NCBI RefSeq assembly: GCF_000981805.1
Contig: NZ_CP011132.1
Location: 2,666,001-2,730,000, forward strand
Source: Citrobacter amalonaticus Y19
Lineage (GTDB): Bacteria; Pseudomonadota; Gammaproteobacteria; Enterobacterales; Enterobacteriaceae
DNA: 64,000 nucleotides
Direction: 5' to 3'
Position numbers and translations under genes: made by a program. This document shows, one piece after another, positions 17,368 to 26,886 of this stretch. The notes below the pieces were generated by a model. It did no database searches and had not been told where the DNA came from. It worked only from the letters and a program-made list of their open reading frames with translations. Each line of letters starts with the position of its first letter. Position 1 is the first letter of the stretch.

Positions 17368-18625
17368 CGATTCTCCCCGCGTCCATTACTTCCATGACAT
17401 GTGCAACCGTGTGAAATGAACCACACACCAGTACGGTATCTTCTGGTCTCGCGTCTGCCAGAGCGGCATGCCATGCCAGCGCGACACTGTCATAGACACT
17501 GCCTTTACCGAGATGTTCCAGCAGTTGCTCTGCCGTCGCGCCTCGGGGGCCTTCCAGCGGAGCACAATACCAGTCGTCGACCACGCTTTTCAACCAGGCC
17601 AACGTTCCCGCAATATCCTTATCATGTAGCATACCGATAACGGCAAGAACGCGCCCCTTTTTCGGCAACATTTTCAGCCGTCCGGTCAGATATTCCGCCG
17701 CATGGGGATTATGCGCGACATCAAGGATCACACGCGGCGACTCGCTCACAATCTGGAAACGTCCCGGTAGAATCGCCTGGGCAATGCCATCGCGGATCGC
17801 CTGCTCGCTGACGTTCAGACCACTGGCGCGCAGTGCCGCCAGCGCGGTCGCCGCATTGGGTTGCGGTACCTGTGGCAGCGGTAAGTCAACCAGTGTGCCG
17901 TGGCTGTCGCTGAAAGACCACCCCGTTTCCGTTACCGTAAACTGCCAGTCTTCGCCACGGCGCTGTAACCGCGCGCCTTTCTCCAGCGCCACATCGGCGA
18001 TGGTATAGGGCATTTCCGGTTCACCGACAATCGCCGGTTTATCCGCACGGAAGATACCTGCCTTTTCACGGCCAATACTTTCACGATCCGGTCCCAGCCA
18101 GTCGGTATGGTCCAGCGCAATACTGGTGACCACGGCGACATCGGCATCGACGATATTCGTCGCGTCCAGTCGTCCGCCCAGCCCGACCTCCAGAATCACC
18201 ACATCCAGTTGCGCCTGCTTAAACAGCCACAGCGCGGACAGGGTGCCATATTCAAAATAGGTCAGCGAAATATCCCCACGCGCCGCTTCGATCTCCGCAA
18301 AGGATTTGGTGTGGGCCGATTCGGGCAGTTCATTGCCCTGCACGCGTACGCGTTCGGTGTAGCGCACCAGATGCGGCGAACTGTATACCCCAACGTTGTA
18401 TCCTGCCGCCGTCAAAACGGATTCCAGCGTCCGGCAGGTGGTGCCTTTGCCATTGGTGCCGGCCACGGTGAAGACAAACGGCGCAGGCTTCAGCACGCCC
18501 AGCCGCGCAGCCACCTGGCTTACGCGTTCAAGGCCCAGATCGATCGTTTTTGCGTGGAGGTTTTCCAGATAAGAAAGCCACGAGGCCAGGGGCGACGCGG
18601 CTTTAGGAATACGTTTGTTGTTCAT
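17357..18625 (-). CDS. folC: Dihydrofolate/folylpolyglutamate synthase FolC
   Basis: A 422-residue Mur-ligase-type enzyme that joins Glu to dihydropteroate and extends folate polyglutamates. The P-loop is TVAGTNGKGTTCRTLE near residue 53; VVILEVGLGGRLDATN and the carbamylated-Lys region SIGREKAGIFR follow. The C-terminal domain includes VILDVAHNPHAA. It lies between accD (69-bp gap) and dedD (11-bp overlap). Confidence 0.97.
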   Translation of the reverse strand: MNNKRIPKAASPLASWLSYLENLHAKTIDLGLERVSQVAARLGVLKPAPFVFTVAGTNGKGTTCRTLESVLTAAGYNVGVYSSPHLVRYTERVRVQGNELPESAHTKSFAEIEAARGDISLTYFEYGTLSALWLFKQAQLDVVILEVGLGGRLDATNIVDADVAVVTSIALDHTDWLGPDRESIGREKAGIFRADKPAIVGEPEMPYTIADVALEKGARLQRRGEDWQFTVTETGWSFSDSHGTLVDLPLPQVPQPNAATALAALRASGLNVSEQAIRDGIAQAILPGRFQIVSESPRVILDVAHNPHAAEYLTGRLKMLPKKGRVLAVIGMLHDKDIAGTLAWLKSVVDDWYCAPLEGPRGATAEQLLEHLGKGSVYDSVALAWHAALADARPEDTVLVCGSFHTVAHVMEVMDAGRIGGE

Positions 18626-18657
18626 GATGCCCGTAAATTCGTTACGTTGAGAAAAGC

Positions 18658-18688
18658 AAAAGGGCAGCGCCTGTGGCCCTGCCCTTTT
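18658..18688 (-). terminator. Terminator after accD
   Basis: AAAAGGGCAG pairs with CTGCCCTTTT around a 10-base loop in the accD-folC gap, giving a U-tract on the minus strand. Some read-through to folC is likely. Confidence 0.7.
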
Positions 18689-18694
18689 CAGTTA

Positions 18695-19609
18695 TCAGGC
18701 CTCAGGTTCCTGATCCGGCACCGGCGGCACCACCACGCCTTCACGCGGGGTATCCGGATTTGGCGCGGGCAGATTCATCAGCTTCGCCAGAATGCTTGCC
18801 AGTTTCAGGCGCATCTCCGGACGGCGGACGATCATATCGATAGCGCCTTTTTCGATCAGAAACTCACTGCGCTGGAATCCCGGCGGCAGTTTCTCACGTA
18901 CGGTTTGTTCGATAACGCGTGGACCCGCGAAGCCTATCAGCGCTTTCGGTTCAGCAATGTTGAGATCGCCGAGCATCGCGAAGCTTGCAGAGACACCGCC
19001 CATCGTTGGGTCAGTCAGCACGGAGATATACGGCAGACCGCGTTCCTGCATTTTTGCCAGCGCCGCAGAGGTTTTCGCCATCTGCATCAGCGACATCAGC
19101 GCTTCCTGCATACGCGCGCCGCCGGAGGCAGAGAAGCACACCAGCGGGCAGTTATCTTCCAGCGCCTGTTCAACCGCACGCACAAAACGTGCGCCGACCA
19201 CAGACCCCATCGAGCCGCCCATAAACGCGAACTCAAATGCCGCTGCGACAACCGGCATGCCGTGAAGCGTGCCTTTCATCACCACCAGCGCATCTTTCTC
19301 GCCGGTTTCCTTTTGCGCGGAAGCCAGACGGTCTTTGTATTTCTTGGAGTCACGGAACTTCAGTACGTCTTTCGGCTCAAGTTCGCTACCCAGCTCCACC
19401 AGCGTTCCTTCATCTAACAGGCTATGCAGGCGGTTACGCGCCGACATACGCATGTGATGGTCACACTTCGGACAGACCTCAAGATTACGTTCCAGCTCAG
19501 CACGGTATAAAACCTGACCGCAGCTATCACACTTAGTCCACACCCCTTCAGGAATGCTTGCCTTGCGGGTGGGAGTAATGTTGCTTTTAATTCGTTCAAT
19601 CCAGCTCAT
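18695..19609 (-). CDS. accD: Acetyl-CoA carboxyltransferase beta subunit AccD
   Basis: A 304-residue subunit of acetyl-CoA carboxylase that, with AccA, moves CO2 from biotin to acetyl-CoA. The N-terminal four-cysteine zinc ribbon is CDSCG...CPKCDHH at about residues 27-49. Crotonase-fold oxyanion-hole stretches include FMGGSMGSVVGARF and SASGGARMQEALMSL. The C-terminal tail is Pro-rich. Confidence 0.98.
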   Translation of the reverse strand: MSWIERIKSNITPTRKASIPEGVWTKCDSCGQVLYRAELERNLEVCPKCDHHMRMSARNRLHSLLDEGTLVELGSELEPKDVLKFRDSKKYKDRLASAQKETGEKDALVVMKGTLHGMPVVAAAFEFAFMGGSMGSVVGARFVRAVEQALEDNCPLVCFSASGGARMQEALMSLMQMAKTSAALAKMQERGLPYISVLTDPTMGGVSASFAMLGDLNIAEPKALIGFAGPRVIEQTVREKLPPGFQRSEFLIEKGAIDMIVRRPEMRLKLASILAKLMNLPAPNPDTPREGVVVPPVPDQEPEA

Positions 19610-19762
19610 TTATGACCTTTCTGCCTGAACCTGGTGTGTTCCAGTTTTGCCGTGGGGGCGCATAATGCCATTTTTGCCCCCGACAGACCATGAATGTTGC
19701 ACATTAAAACATAACAGCCCGAAACTTTGGATAAAAAAGTGGTCGAACCGCCGAGTTAGTTT

Positions 19763-20422
19763 CTATTTTGTTACACGTGACGCCGCGCGTTTATGACGGA
19801 TGATTTCCACCACGCCCGGCAGGATAGACACCACAATAATCCCGACGATCAGTAACTTAAGGTTGTTCTGAATCATCGGAATGGTACCAAAGAAGTAACC
19901 TGCGTAGGTGAAGAGCAGAACCCACAGCAGCGCGCCTATCACGTTATAGGCCGCAAAATGACGATACGACATATGTCCCATTCCCGCCACAAACGGCGCA
20001 AATGTTCTGACGATCGGTACAAAACGGGCGAGAATGATGGTTTTTCCGCCATGTTTTTCGTAAAACTGATGCGTCTTGTCCAGATAGCTGCGGCGGAAAA
20101 TCTTCGAGTTCGGGTTACTGAATAACTTCTCACCGAACAATCGACCAATAGTGTAGTTCACCGCATCGCCAACAATCGCGGCAATCAGCATCAACACCAC
20201 CATCAGGTGCACGTTGAGATCGTTCGTGCCCAGCGACGCCAGCGCCCCCGCCACAAACAACAGGGAATCGCCTGGCAGGAACGGCGTCACCACCAGTCCG
20301 GTTTCACAAAACAGGATCAGGAACAAAATCGCGTAAACCCAGACGCCGTACTGTGCGACCAGTTCCGCCAGGTGCACATCAATGTGCAGGATAAAATCGA
20401 TAAGGAAGTAAATCAGGTCCAT
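19763..20422 (-). CDS. dedA: DedA-family membrane protein
   Basis: A 219-residue inner-membrane protein with about five or six helices and the DedA signature ETGLVVTPFLPGDSLLFVAGAL near residues 40-61, plus GRFVPIVRTFAPFVAGMGHM-type residues (RFVPIVRTFAPFVAGM) near 135. DedA proteins are implicated in lipid carrier flipping and envelope homeostasis. It lies between accD and truA as in E. coli. Confidence 0.95.
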   Translation of the reverse strand: MDLIYFLIDFILHIDVHLAELVAQYGVWVYAILFLILFCETGLVVTPFLPGDSLLFVAGALASLGTNDLNVHLMVVLMLIAAIVGDAVNYTIGRLFGEKLFSNPNSKIFRRSYLDKTHQFYEKHGGKTIILARFVPIVRTFAPFVAGMGHMSYRHFAAYNVIGALLWVLLFTYAGYFFGTIPMIQNNLKLLIVGIIVVSILPGVVEIIRHKRAASRVTK

Positions 20423-20446
20423 AGTTGTGCCTTTATACGACTCAAA

Positions 20447-21259
20447 TTAGTCCGCCAGAAAGAGCGGGCCCATGGGCGGTTTAGGAAGGTCAAACCGGTC
20501 AGGGTAGTCTACCGCAACCAGATACAGTCCTTCGGCCTTCGCCGTTGCCGCTGCGAGCGTTCTGTCCTTTGCCGCTAACAACTCTGCTATCCAGCTCTCC
20601 GGCTGGTTGTGGGCACCCACTTCCATCAGGCTGCCAACAATGTTCCTGACCATATGATGTACAAAGGCATTCGCTTTGATATCGACCACCACATACGCGC
20701 CATGACGCGAGACAGTAATGTGCATTACGTTGCGCCACGGTGTACGCGACTGGCACTGGACGGCGCGAAACGACGTAAAGTCATTCTCGCCAACCAGACA
20801 CTGCGCCGCACGATGCATGCATTCGGCGTCCAGCGGCTCATAATAATGCGTCACACCTTTACCTAACACCGCCGGACGTAACCGATGATTGTAGATGATG
20901 TAACGATATCGGCGAGCCGTGGCGCTGAAACGCGCGTGAAACTCTTCCGGTACAGCTTTCACCCATCGCACCGCAATGTCACCAGGTAAATTCGCATTTA
21001 CACCCAATGTCCATGCCGCATCTTTGCGCAGCGCGGTCGTTTCAAAATGCACAACCTGCCCGGTGCCGTGCACACCGGCATCGGTGCGTCCGGCGCAAAA
21101 AACGTTAATCGGCTCGTTGGCGACCTGTGAGAGCGCTTTTTCCAGCTTTTCCTGCACACTGCGGACTTCATTCTGACGCTGCCAGCCATAATATTTGCTG
21201 CCGTCATACTCGATGCCCAGCGCAATTTTATACACCGGCGAGTGTTGCTGGTCAGACAT
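20447..21259 (-). CDS. truA: tRNA pseudouridine(38-40) synthase TruA
   Basis: A 270-residue pseudouridine synthase. The catalytic Asp lies in FCAGRTDAGVHGTGQVVHF near residue 60; RYRYIIYN and HHMVRNIVGSLMEVG are other family motifs. It modifies uridines in the tRNA anticodon arm. Its start overlaps the usg stop by one base (TGATG), so translation is probably coupled. Confidence 0.97.
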   Translation of the reverse strand: MSDQQHSPVYKIALGIEYDGSKYYGWQRQNEVRSVQEKLEKALSQVANEPINVFCAGRTDAGVHGTGQVVHFETTALRKDAAWTLGVNANLPGDIAVRWVKAVPEEFHARFSATARRYRYIIYNHRLRPAVLGKGVTHYYEPLDAECMHRAAQCLVGENDFTSFRAVQCQSRTPWRNVMHITVSRHGAYVVVDIKANAFVHHMVRNIVGSLMEVGAHNQPESWIAELLAAKDRTLAAATAKAEGLYLVAVDYPDRFDLPKPPMGPLFLAD

Positions 21260-22272
21260 CAGTACAGGTACTCCTGCACCAGTTTTTCCGCAATTTTCAC
21301 CGCCATCAGCGCGCCGCCAAAGCGAACATTATCCGCCACGGACCAGAACTGAACCTGCTCCGGCATACCGTAATCGTTACGTACGCAGCCCACGGACAGG
21401 TGCGCGCTGCCTGTGGCGTCGCCCACCTGAGTCGGAAAATCACGCTCTTCTGACAACACAATGTCTTCACCATGGGCAAAAGCATCGCGCGCCTCTTCGG
21501 CAGCCAATGGACGCAGCGCTTCAAATGCTACCATCTGCGCGTGACCGTAAAACACCGGTGACTGTACGCAGCTTGCCGAGATCATCAACCCGTCATCCTG
21601 CATGATTTTGCGCACTTCATCGACGACCCGGCGCTCTTCACGCACGCTGCCTTCGCGATCCGGCAACAGCGGCAACATGTTGAACGCCAGTTGGCGGCCA
21701 AAGAAATCATCGTCATCGATGGGGATCCCGTTCAGCAGTTTCGCGCTCTGTCCGGCCAGCGCATCGACGGCTTTCTTACCGCGCGCAGACGCAGAAAGCA
21801 GGCTGGTTACGGTGATGCGAGAGAGTCCCCCCTGATCGATAAGCGGCTTCAGCGCAGCCAGCAACTGGCTGGTCAGGCTGTTTGGCACGGCAATCACGTT
21901 GCGATTGCGGTAGTCTGCCAGCACGAACGGGTTCACGTCTGGCACCACCAGCGGGACGTCCGGCTCAAGCGCGAACAGACCGCTGGTATCAATGACCAGA
22001 CAACCCGCATTTGTCGCCTCTTCCACCCAGGCTGCCGTGGCGTCGACCCCGGCAACGAAGAAGGCCAGCTGTGCCTGCGTCCAGTCGAATTCAGCCGCAT
22101 CCTGCACAATCACTGACTTACCACCAAAGCGCAGATGTTCGCCGGCACTTTCATTACGTGCCAGCGCAAAAATTTCCCCAACCGGGAACTGACGTTCTGC
22201 CAGGGTTTCAAGCAACGCTTCGCCGACGGCGCCCGTCGCGCCGAGGACGGCAATATTCCAGCCTTCAGACAT
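21259..22272 (-). CDS. usg: Aspartate-semialdehyde dehydrogenase-like protein Usg
   Basis: A 337-residue homologue of Asd. The Rossmann motif VLGATGAVGEALLETL is at the N-terminus. At the position of the catalytic Cys the sequence reads VPNSLTSQLL (Asn131-Ser132), so the thiol nucleophile is absent, as in E. coli Usg; classical dehydrogenase activity is unlikely. It precedes truA with a 1-bp overlap and follows pdxB. Confidence 0.95.
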   Translation of the reverse strand: MSEGWNIAVLGATGAVGEALLETLAERQFPVGEIFALARNESAGEHLRFGGKSVIVQDAAEFDWTQAQLAFFVAGVDATAAWVEEATNAGCLVIDTSGLFALEPDVPLVVPDVNPFVLADYRNRNVIAVPNSLTSQLLAALKPLIDQGGLSRITVTSLLSASARGKKAVDALAGQSAKLLNGIPIDDDDFFGRQLAFNMLPLLPDREGSVREERRVVDEVRKIMQDDGLMISASCVQSPVFYGHAQMVAFEALRPLAAEEARDAFAHGEDIVLSEERDFPTQVGDATGSAHLSVGCVRNDYGMPEQVQFWSVADNVRFGGALMAVKIAEKLVQEYLY

Positions 22273-22338
22273 GGTGGTTTACTCCAGAAAAGCATAAGCT
22301 TCCCTGCCGATTATTCGTCAGGAAGCATTAAGAAGACA

Positions 22339-23475
22339 TTAACGTGCCGGGTGATGAACCGCGTTAAAACCCAGTTTACACAGTAACGCCGCCGCATCCG
22401 CGTCGTCGCACATCACGTACAGTGAGGACCATTCGCGGCGCTCGAGATAATTTTTGCGCAGTTTATCAAATTCACCCGGTATTCCGGCAACGTTGCGCAG
22501 TGGCGCATCGTCGCGGCGCACATCATACACCAAATGCACCAGTCTTTTCAGCGTCGGCTGATCCAACGGGCCATGCAGCGTAATGCGACCAAATTCCGGC
22601 GCAGGCAGCAGGGTATCCAGCGCGACATGCTGCTCGCGACCGATAAATGCGCTCCAGGCTTCAAAGACCTGCGTGGTGCCGCGCGCCTTGCCTTCCAGCG
22701 TGTAACCTGCAATGTGCGCCGTGCCAATATCGATCTTGTTCAACAGCTCGACATTCAGATCCGGTTCACCTTCCCAGACATCCAGAACCACGCTCAGCGC
22801 CTGCCCGGCGTTAAGGCGCGCCAGCAGCGCGGTGTTATCCACCACGGCGCCACGACAGGCATTAATCAGAATGGCACCCGGTTTCAGGCGACTAATCAGC
22901 GCTTCATCGACAAGATGCAGCGTTTTGTACGGCCCTTCTTTAAACAACGGTGTGTGGAAGGTCAGGACATCGGCTTCCTGTACCAGCTCATCAAGCGATC
23001 GGAAATCGCCCTCGTCCCCGCGATCGGCGCGCGGTGGATCGCATAACAGCGTACGGATCCCCAGCGCTTCCAGCCGAGCCTGCAGGCGCCCTCCGACGTT
23101 ACCCACGCCGACAATCCCGACAGTACGATCGCGTAATGCGAATCCGTCACGCTCCGCCAGCATCAGCAGCGAGGAAAAAACATACTCCACCACCGCAATG
23201 GCGTTACAGCCGGGAGCCGCTGAAAATCCGATTCCCGCCTGCTTAAGCCAGCCCTCATCCACATGATCGGTGCCGGCAGTTGCGGTACCAACGAACTTGA
23301 TGGCTTTCCCCTCCAGCAATGACGCGTTCACTTTGGTGACAGAGCGCACCATTAAAGCATCGGCATCATCCAGTTCAGCGACAGGGATGGGGCGTCCAGG
23401 AACCGCTTTGACTTCACCCAGACGACTAAACAATTCGCGGGCATAAGGCATATTTTCATCAACGAGAATTTTCAC
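22339..23475 (-). CDS. pdxB: Erythronate-4-phosphate dehydrogenase PdxB
   Basis: A 378-residue D-2-hydroxyacid dehydrogenase in the pyridoxal-phosphate pathway. The NAD-binding motif is GIVGVGNVGGRLQARLEALG near residue 120; substrate and catalytic stretches are ATAGTDHVD, NACRGAVVDNTALL and TAHIAGYTLEGKARGT. The C-terminal dimerisation domain, about residues 290-378, is specific to PdxB. It starts a minus-strand set with usg and truA. Confidence 0.97.
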   Translation of the reverse strand: MKILVDENMPYARELFSRLGEVKAVPGRPIPVAELDDADALMVRSVTKVNASLLEGKAIKFVGTATAGTDHVDEGWLKQAGIGFSAAPGCNAIAVVEYVFSSLLMLAERDGFALRDRTVGIVGVGNVGGRLQARLEALGIRTLLCDPPRADRGDEGDFRSLDELVQEADVLTFHTPLFKEGPYKTLHLVDEALISRLKPGAILINACRGAVVDNTALLARLNAGQALSVVLDVWEGEPDLNVELLNKIDIGTAHIAGYTLEGKARGTTQVFEAWSAFIGREQHVALDTLLPAPEFGRITLHGPLDQPTLKRLVHLVYDVRRDDAPLRNVAGIPGEFDKLRKNYLERREWSSLYVMCDDADAAALLCKLGFNAVHHPAR

Positions 23476-23575
23476 GTCTGTCGTACCTGTTTGAGAACGA
23501 GAGTTAACCGGGCAAGTGTGCCATAATCTGGCCGCCAGGCATACTTTGCTAAGATTGATGTTTTAAGGATAAGTG

Positions 23576-24580
23576 ATGATGCAACCCATTTCCGGTACTC
23601 CCGCGCACCCTCCCGGTGAAGGGCAACCTGCGGTATCCACGGCGGGCGAACAACCGCTCTCCACGCAACAGCGGACCGTACTGGAACGACTGATAACCCG
23701 CCTGATTTCACTGACGCAACAGCAAAGTGCGGAAGTGTGGGCTGGCATGAAGCACGATCTCGGAGTGAAAAGCGACACTCCGCTGCTGTCGCGCCATTTC
23801 CCTGCGGCGGAGCAAAATCTCAGCCAGCGTCTTGGCGTGGCTCAACAGAATCATGCCAACCGTCAGGTACTTTCGCAGTTGACGGAATTGCTGAGTCAGG
23901 GAAACAATCGCCAGGCGGTGAGCGATTTCATTCGCCAGCAGTACGGACAAACGGCGCTCAGTCAACTCAAACCGGAGCAGCTTAAGAACGTACTGACGCT
24001 TTTACAGCAGGGGCAGTTGTCGATCCCGCAGCCGCAACAGCGCCCGGCAACCGATCGCCCGCTGATGCCCGCCGAACACAATACGTTAAATCAGCTGGTG
24101 ACCAAACTGGCCGCCGCCACGGGGGAGTCCGGCAAGCTCATCTGGCAATCGATGCTGGAACTCTCCGCAGTGAAAAGCGGTGAGCTGATCCCGGCAAAGC
24201 ATTTCACTCATCTGGCGACCTGGCTGCAGGCGCGTCAGACCCTCAGTCTGCAACATGCTCCCACTCTGCAATCGCTACAGGCGGCGCTTAAGCAACCGCT
24301 GGAAGCCGACGAGCTGGTCAGTTTGAAAGATTACGCCCAGCAGAACTGGCAGATCCAACCGCAAACGGTGCTCACTACCGCCCAGGTGCAGGATCTCCTG
24401 AATCAGATCTTCCTGAAGCGCGTTGAGCGCGATCGGGAATTAACCGATCCGCGCCACATTCAGCCGATTTACAGTCCGTTTGCGCCGGTGATTGAGACGC
24501 TGCGATCGTTCACCGCGCGTCCCGGACTGCTGTTTATCGCCCTGCTGGTCGCGTTACTGATTTTCTGGCTGGTCGTCTAG
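23576..24580 (+). CDS. flk: Flagella biosynthesis regulator Flk
   Basis: A 334-residue protein, Gln/Leu-rich, with a single C-terminal membrane anchor LLFIALLVALLIFWLVV. Flk (fluke) couples rod and P/L-ring completion to FlgM export in Salmonella. GTG 23573, ATG 23576 and ATG 23579 are all in frame; AAGGA sits best for one of the ATGs. It is divergent from pdxB and overlaps the convergent yfcJ stop by 4 bp. Confidence 0.93.
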   Translation: MMQPISGTPAHPPGEGQPAVSTAGEQPLSTQQRTVLERLITRLISLTQQQSAEVWAGMKHDLGVKSDTPLLSRHFPAAEQNLSQRLGVAQQNHANRQVLSQLTELLSQGNNRQAVSDFIRQQYGQTALSQLKPEQLKNVLTLLQQGQLSIPQPQQRPATDRPLMPAEHNTLNQLVTKLAAATGESGKLIWQSMLELSAVKSGELIPAKHFTHLATWLQARQTLSLQHAPTLQSLQAALKQPLEADELVSLKDYAQQNWQIQPQTVLTTAQVQDLLNQIFLKRVERDRELTDPRHIQPIYSPFAPVIETLRSFTARPGLLFIALLVALLIFWLVV

Positions 24581-25755
24581 CCCCGGCGAAACGACAACAG
24601 CGTCACCACAATCCCCAGCACCGCCGAAATCGCACCGGCAAGAAACACGGATCGATAGCCACAGGACGTGGCAAGCAACCCCGCCAGCGGACCGGTCACC
24701 GCATAAGAGATATCCTGAAATGCAGCATAGCCTCCCAGCGCTGTCCCACGGACCTGCGACGGTACGCGTTTGACCACCTCAACGCCGAGCGCCGGGAAGA
24801 TCAGCGAACAACCTGCCCCGGTGAGTGCCGCACCGAGCAGCGCAAACCACGCCGTCGGTGCCAGCCAGAGCAGTATCAGTCCAACGGTCTCTATCAGCAA
24901 GGAAGCGATAGCCACCTTGACCCCACCAAAGCGGTCCGGCATCCAGCCAAACAGCACGCGCATGATGACAAAGGCCCCGCCAAACGCGGTCAGCGTAAAA
25001 CCGGCCATCGCCCAGCCGTGACTGGCAAAATAGAGAGAGATAAAGGTGCCGATAACGGCAAATCCTACGCCTTGTAACGCGAGACCCAGACCCGGTTTCC
25101 AGATAAGCCCCACCACACTCCACAACGAAGGACGCTCACCCGCATGGGCCGGCACTTTACGCACCGTTCCGTTAAACGCCCATGCCAACAGCGGTAACGC
25201 CATTGTCGTACCGGCTAGACCCGCAAAACCAAAATGGCTATGGATGAGAAGCCCCAGCGGTGCGCCTGCTGCCAGCGCACCGTAAATCGCCATCCCGTTC
25301 CACGACATCACCTTACCGGAACGTGCGGGCCCCACCAGGCCAAGTCCCCAGGTCAGCGTGCCGGTGAGTAACTGGCTTTCACCAAAGCCGAGGATCAGAC
25401 GTCCGACTATCAATAATGCGAATTTGATCGGCACAGAAACGGGTAACAGCGCCGCCAGTAGCCACGCGCCGCCCGCCAGCGCGCAGGCGAACATCCCCTG
25501 AAGCGCAGAACGTTTGGCACCGTACTGATCGGCAAGTCGCCCGGCATAACCGCGCGTCAGGACGGTGGCCAGAAACTGAATGCCCACGGCGATACCGACC
25601 ATCGTATTGCCATAGCCCAGCTCATGGTGGACAAAAAGTGGAATGACGGGTAGCGGCAGGCCGACCGTCATGTAGGTCAAAAAGACCGCAAAAGCGATGC
25701 GAAAAAGCGATGTGTTCGCTACAGATGTTTTTTCTTTATGGGTTACTGCTGTCAT
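24577..25755 (-). CDS. yfcJ: MFS transporter YfcJ
   Basis: A 392-residue major facilitator with twelve predicted helices. The family loop after helix 2 reads GYAGRLADQYGAKRSALQG (GxLaDrxGrkr type), and RVLFGWMPDRFGGVKVA is the matching loop in the second half. It resembles the YfcJ/YhhS arabinose-export-like group; the substrate is not established. Confidence 0.92.
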   Translation of the reverse strand: MTAVTHKEKTSVANTSLFRIAFAVFLTYMTVGLPLPVIPLFVHHELGYGNTMVGIAVGIQFLATVLTRGYAGRLADQYGAKRSALQGMFACALAGGAWLLAALLPVSVPIKFALLIVGRLILGFGESQLLTGTLTWGLGLVGPARSGKVMSWNGMAIYGALAAGAPLGLLIHSHFGFAGLAGTTMALPLLAWAFNGTVRKVPAHAGERPSLWSVVGLIWKPGLGLALQGVGFAVIGTFISLYFASHGWAMAGFTLTAFGGAFVIMRVLFGWMPDRFGGVKVAIASLLIETVGLILLWLAPTAWFALLGAALTGAGCSLIFPALGVEVVKRVPSQVRGTALGGYAAFQDISYAVTGPLAGLLATSCGYRSVFLAGAISAVLGIVVTLLSFRRG

Positions 25756-25930
25756 GCGTTACTCCAGAATGCAGAGTAAGGCGAGGAATTGCCACGCCCC
25801 CTCCACCTGACCGTCAGGATTAAGGTGCGTTGGATAACGTCAAACGCTTACGCATTATCCAGAAGATAATGATGGGCCTGAAGTCTGCCTGTGAGTGGCT
25901 AAAGTTGTCAACCGCAAACCATGCATGTGC

Positions 25931-26308
25931 TCAATACAGAGAATTATCGTCGAAGAGCGAAGGAAGCACCGCACCAATCCCTTTAGTACCAAACAGATAA
26001 GTCACTTGCTGCTGCTGTTCTGGCGTCAGGAGTCTGAACATCATATCCCAAATTTCTTTCGGTTCCGCTTCCCAGGCCGATGCCTCATTCCGCACTGATT
26101 CAGGATCGCTGTCCACAACGTAAGGACGAACATACACGGGGAGAATCGAAATATGGTATTCCCATGCCTTCGATTTACTGCGTTTGCGCTTAATGCCTTC
26201 TTTACCTGCACTCAGGCTATTGAGTCGATTGCGAACAGCGGGGACGCTACCGGGAAAACCAGGTAGACCAATACATTCCTGTACCGTGAGCCATTCTTTA
26301 GACATCAT
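25931..26308 (-). CDS. Mu-type repressor (c protein)-like DNA-binding protein
   Basis: About 125 residues. The N-terminus KEWLTVQECIGLPGFPGSVP and the basic stretch KEGIKRKRSKSKAWEYHISI match the winged-helix DNA-binding domain of Mu repressor c/MuA (PGxPGSVxxV...KGGKAxEY). The C-terminus LLTPEQQQQV...AVLPSLF resembles the end of the Mu c protein (EPDEARKAL...LMPLVF). The start at 26308 is set by AAGGA upstream and by where homology begins. It is divergent from a Ner-like gene, as repressor and Ner are in Mu-like phages, but no other phage genes adjoin. Confidence 0.75.
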   Translation of the reverse strand: MMSKEWLTVQECIGLPGFPGSVPAVRNRLNSLSAGKEGIKRKRSKSKAWEYHISILPVYVRPYVVDSDPESVRNEASAWEAEPKEIWDMMFRLLTPEQQQQVTYLFGTKGIGAVLPSLFDDNSLY

Positions 26309-26475
26309 TTCGTTCCTTTCGCCAATAATATAAAAATAATTTTTCTTTTTTCGCGCAATTTCAGGGGGATTCTGGCAATATTCAGTCGACAAAAGAAAAT
26401 CACCTTCTTTTTTCACTGTAATATCACATCCTGAAAAATATCGGTGCCGATAACATATCTTTGTAGGATTACAGA

Positions 26476-26724
26476 ATGAGAGAAAAAAGCCAAGACTGGC
26501 ATCGTGCAGATATTAAAAGTGCACTTGAAAAAAAGGGTATTACGCTCAGAGAACTTTCTCGTGTTGCAGGATTATCACCAGATTCCCTGCGCAACGTTTT
26601 CGTCCGTAGCTGGCCTCGAGCAGAATGGATTATTGCCAACGCGCTGGAAACAACGCCGGACGTGATTTGGCCATCGCGCTACATTTCCGACGATGAAGAA
26701 ACGCATCCTCATTCAAAAGAATAA
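26476..26724 (+). CDS. Ner/Nlp-type winged helix-turn-helix regulator
   Basis: An 82-residue protein beginning MREKSQDWHRADIKSALEKK, followed by GITLRELSRVAGLSPDSLRN and PRAEWIIANALETTPDVIWPSRY. That is the Ner/SfsB layout: a DWH-x-ADI helix, HTH, then a W-P-SRY tail. Ner is the early negative regulator of Mu-like phages. It reads away from the Mu-repressor-like gene across a 167-bp AT-rich gap. Probably a domesticated regulator; targets unknown. Confidence 0.85.
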   Translation: MREKSQDWHRADIKSALEKKGITLRELSRVAGLSPDSLRNVFVRSWPRAEWIIANALETTPDVIWPSRYISDDEETHPHSKE

Positions 26725-26886
26725 AAGTGCAATCGTTCTCACGTATTTTAAAAATCAATATCATTGATATATAAAATATATCTGAGTTATTTATATTCCT
26801 CCCCTATAGCACATATTACCTATTCCCCCCATAGCTACAGTGATAATTAATTAACAGATCACGTAATAACACAGGGAGAATATAAT

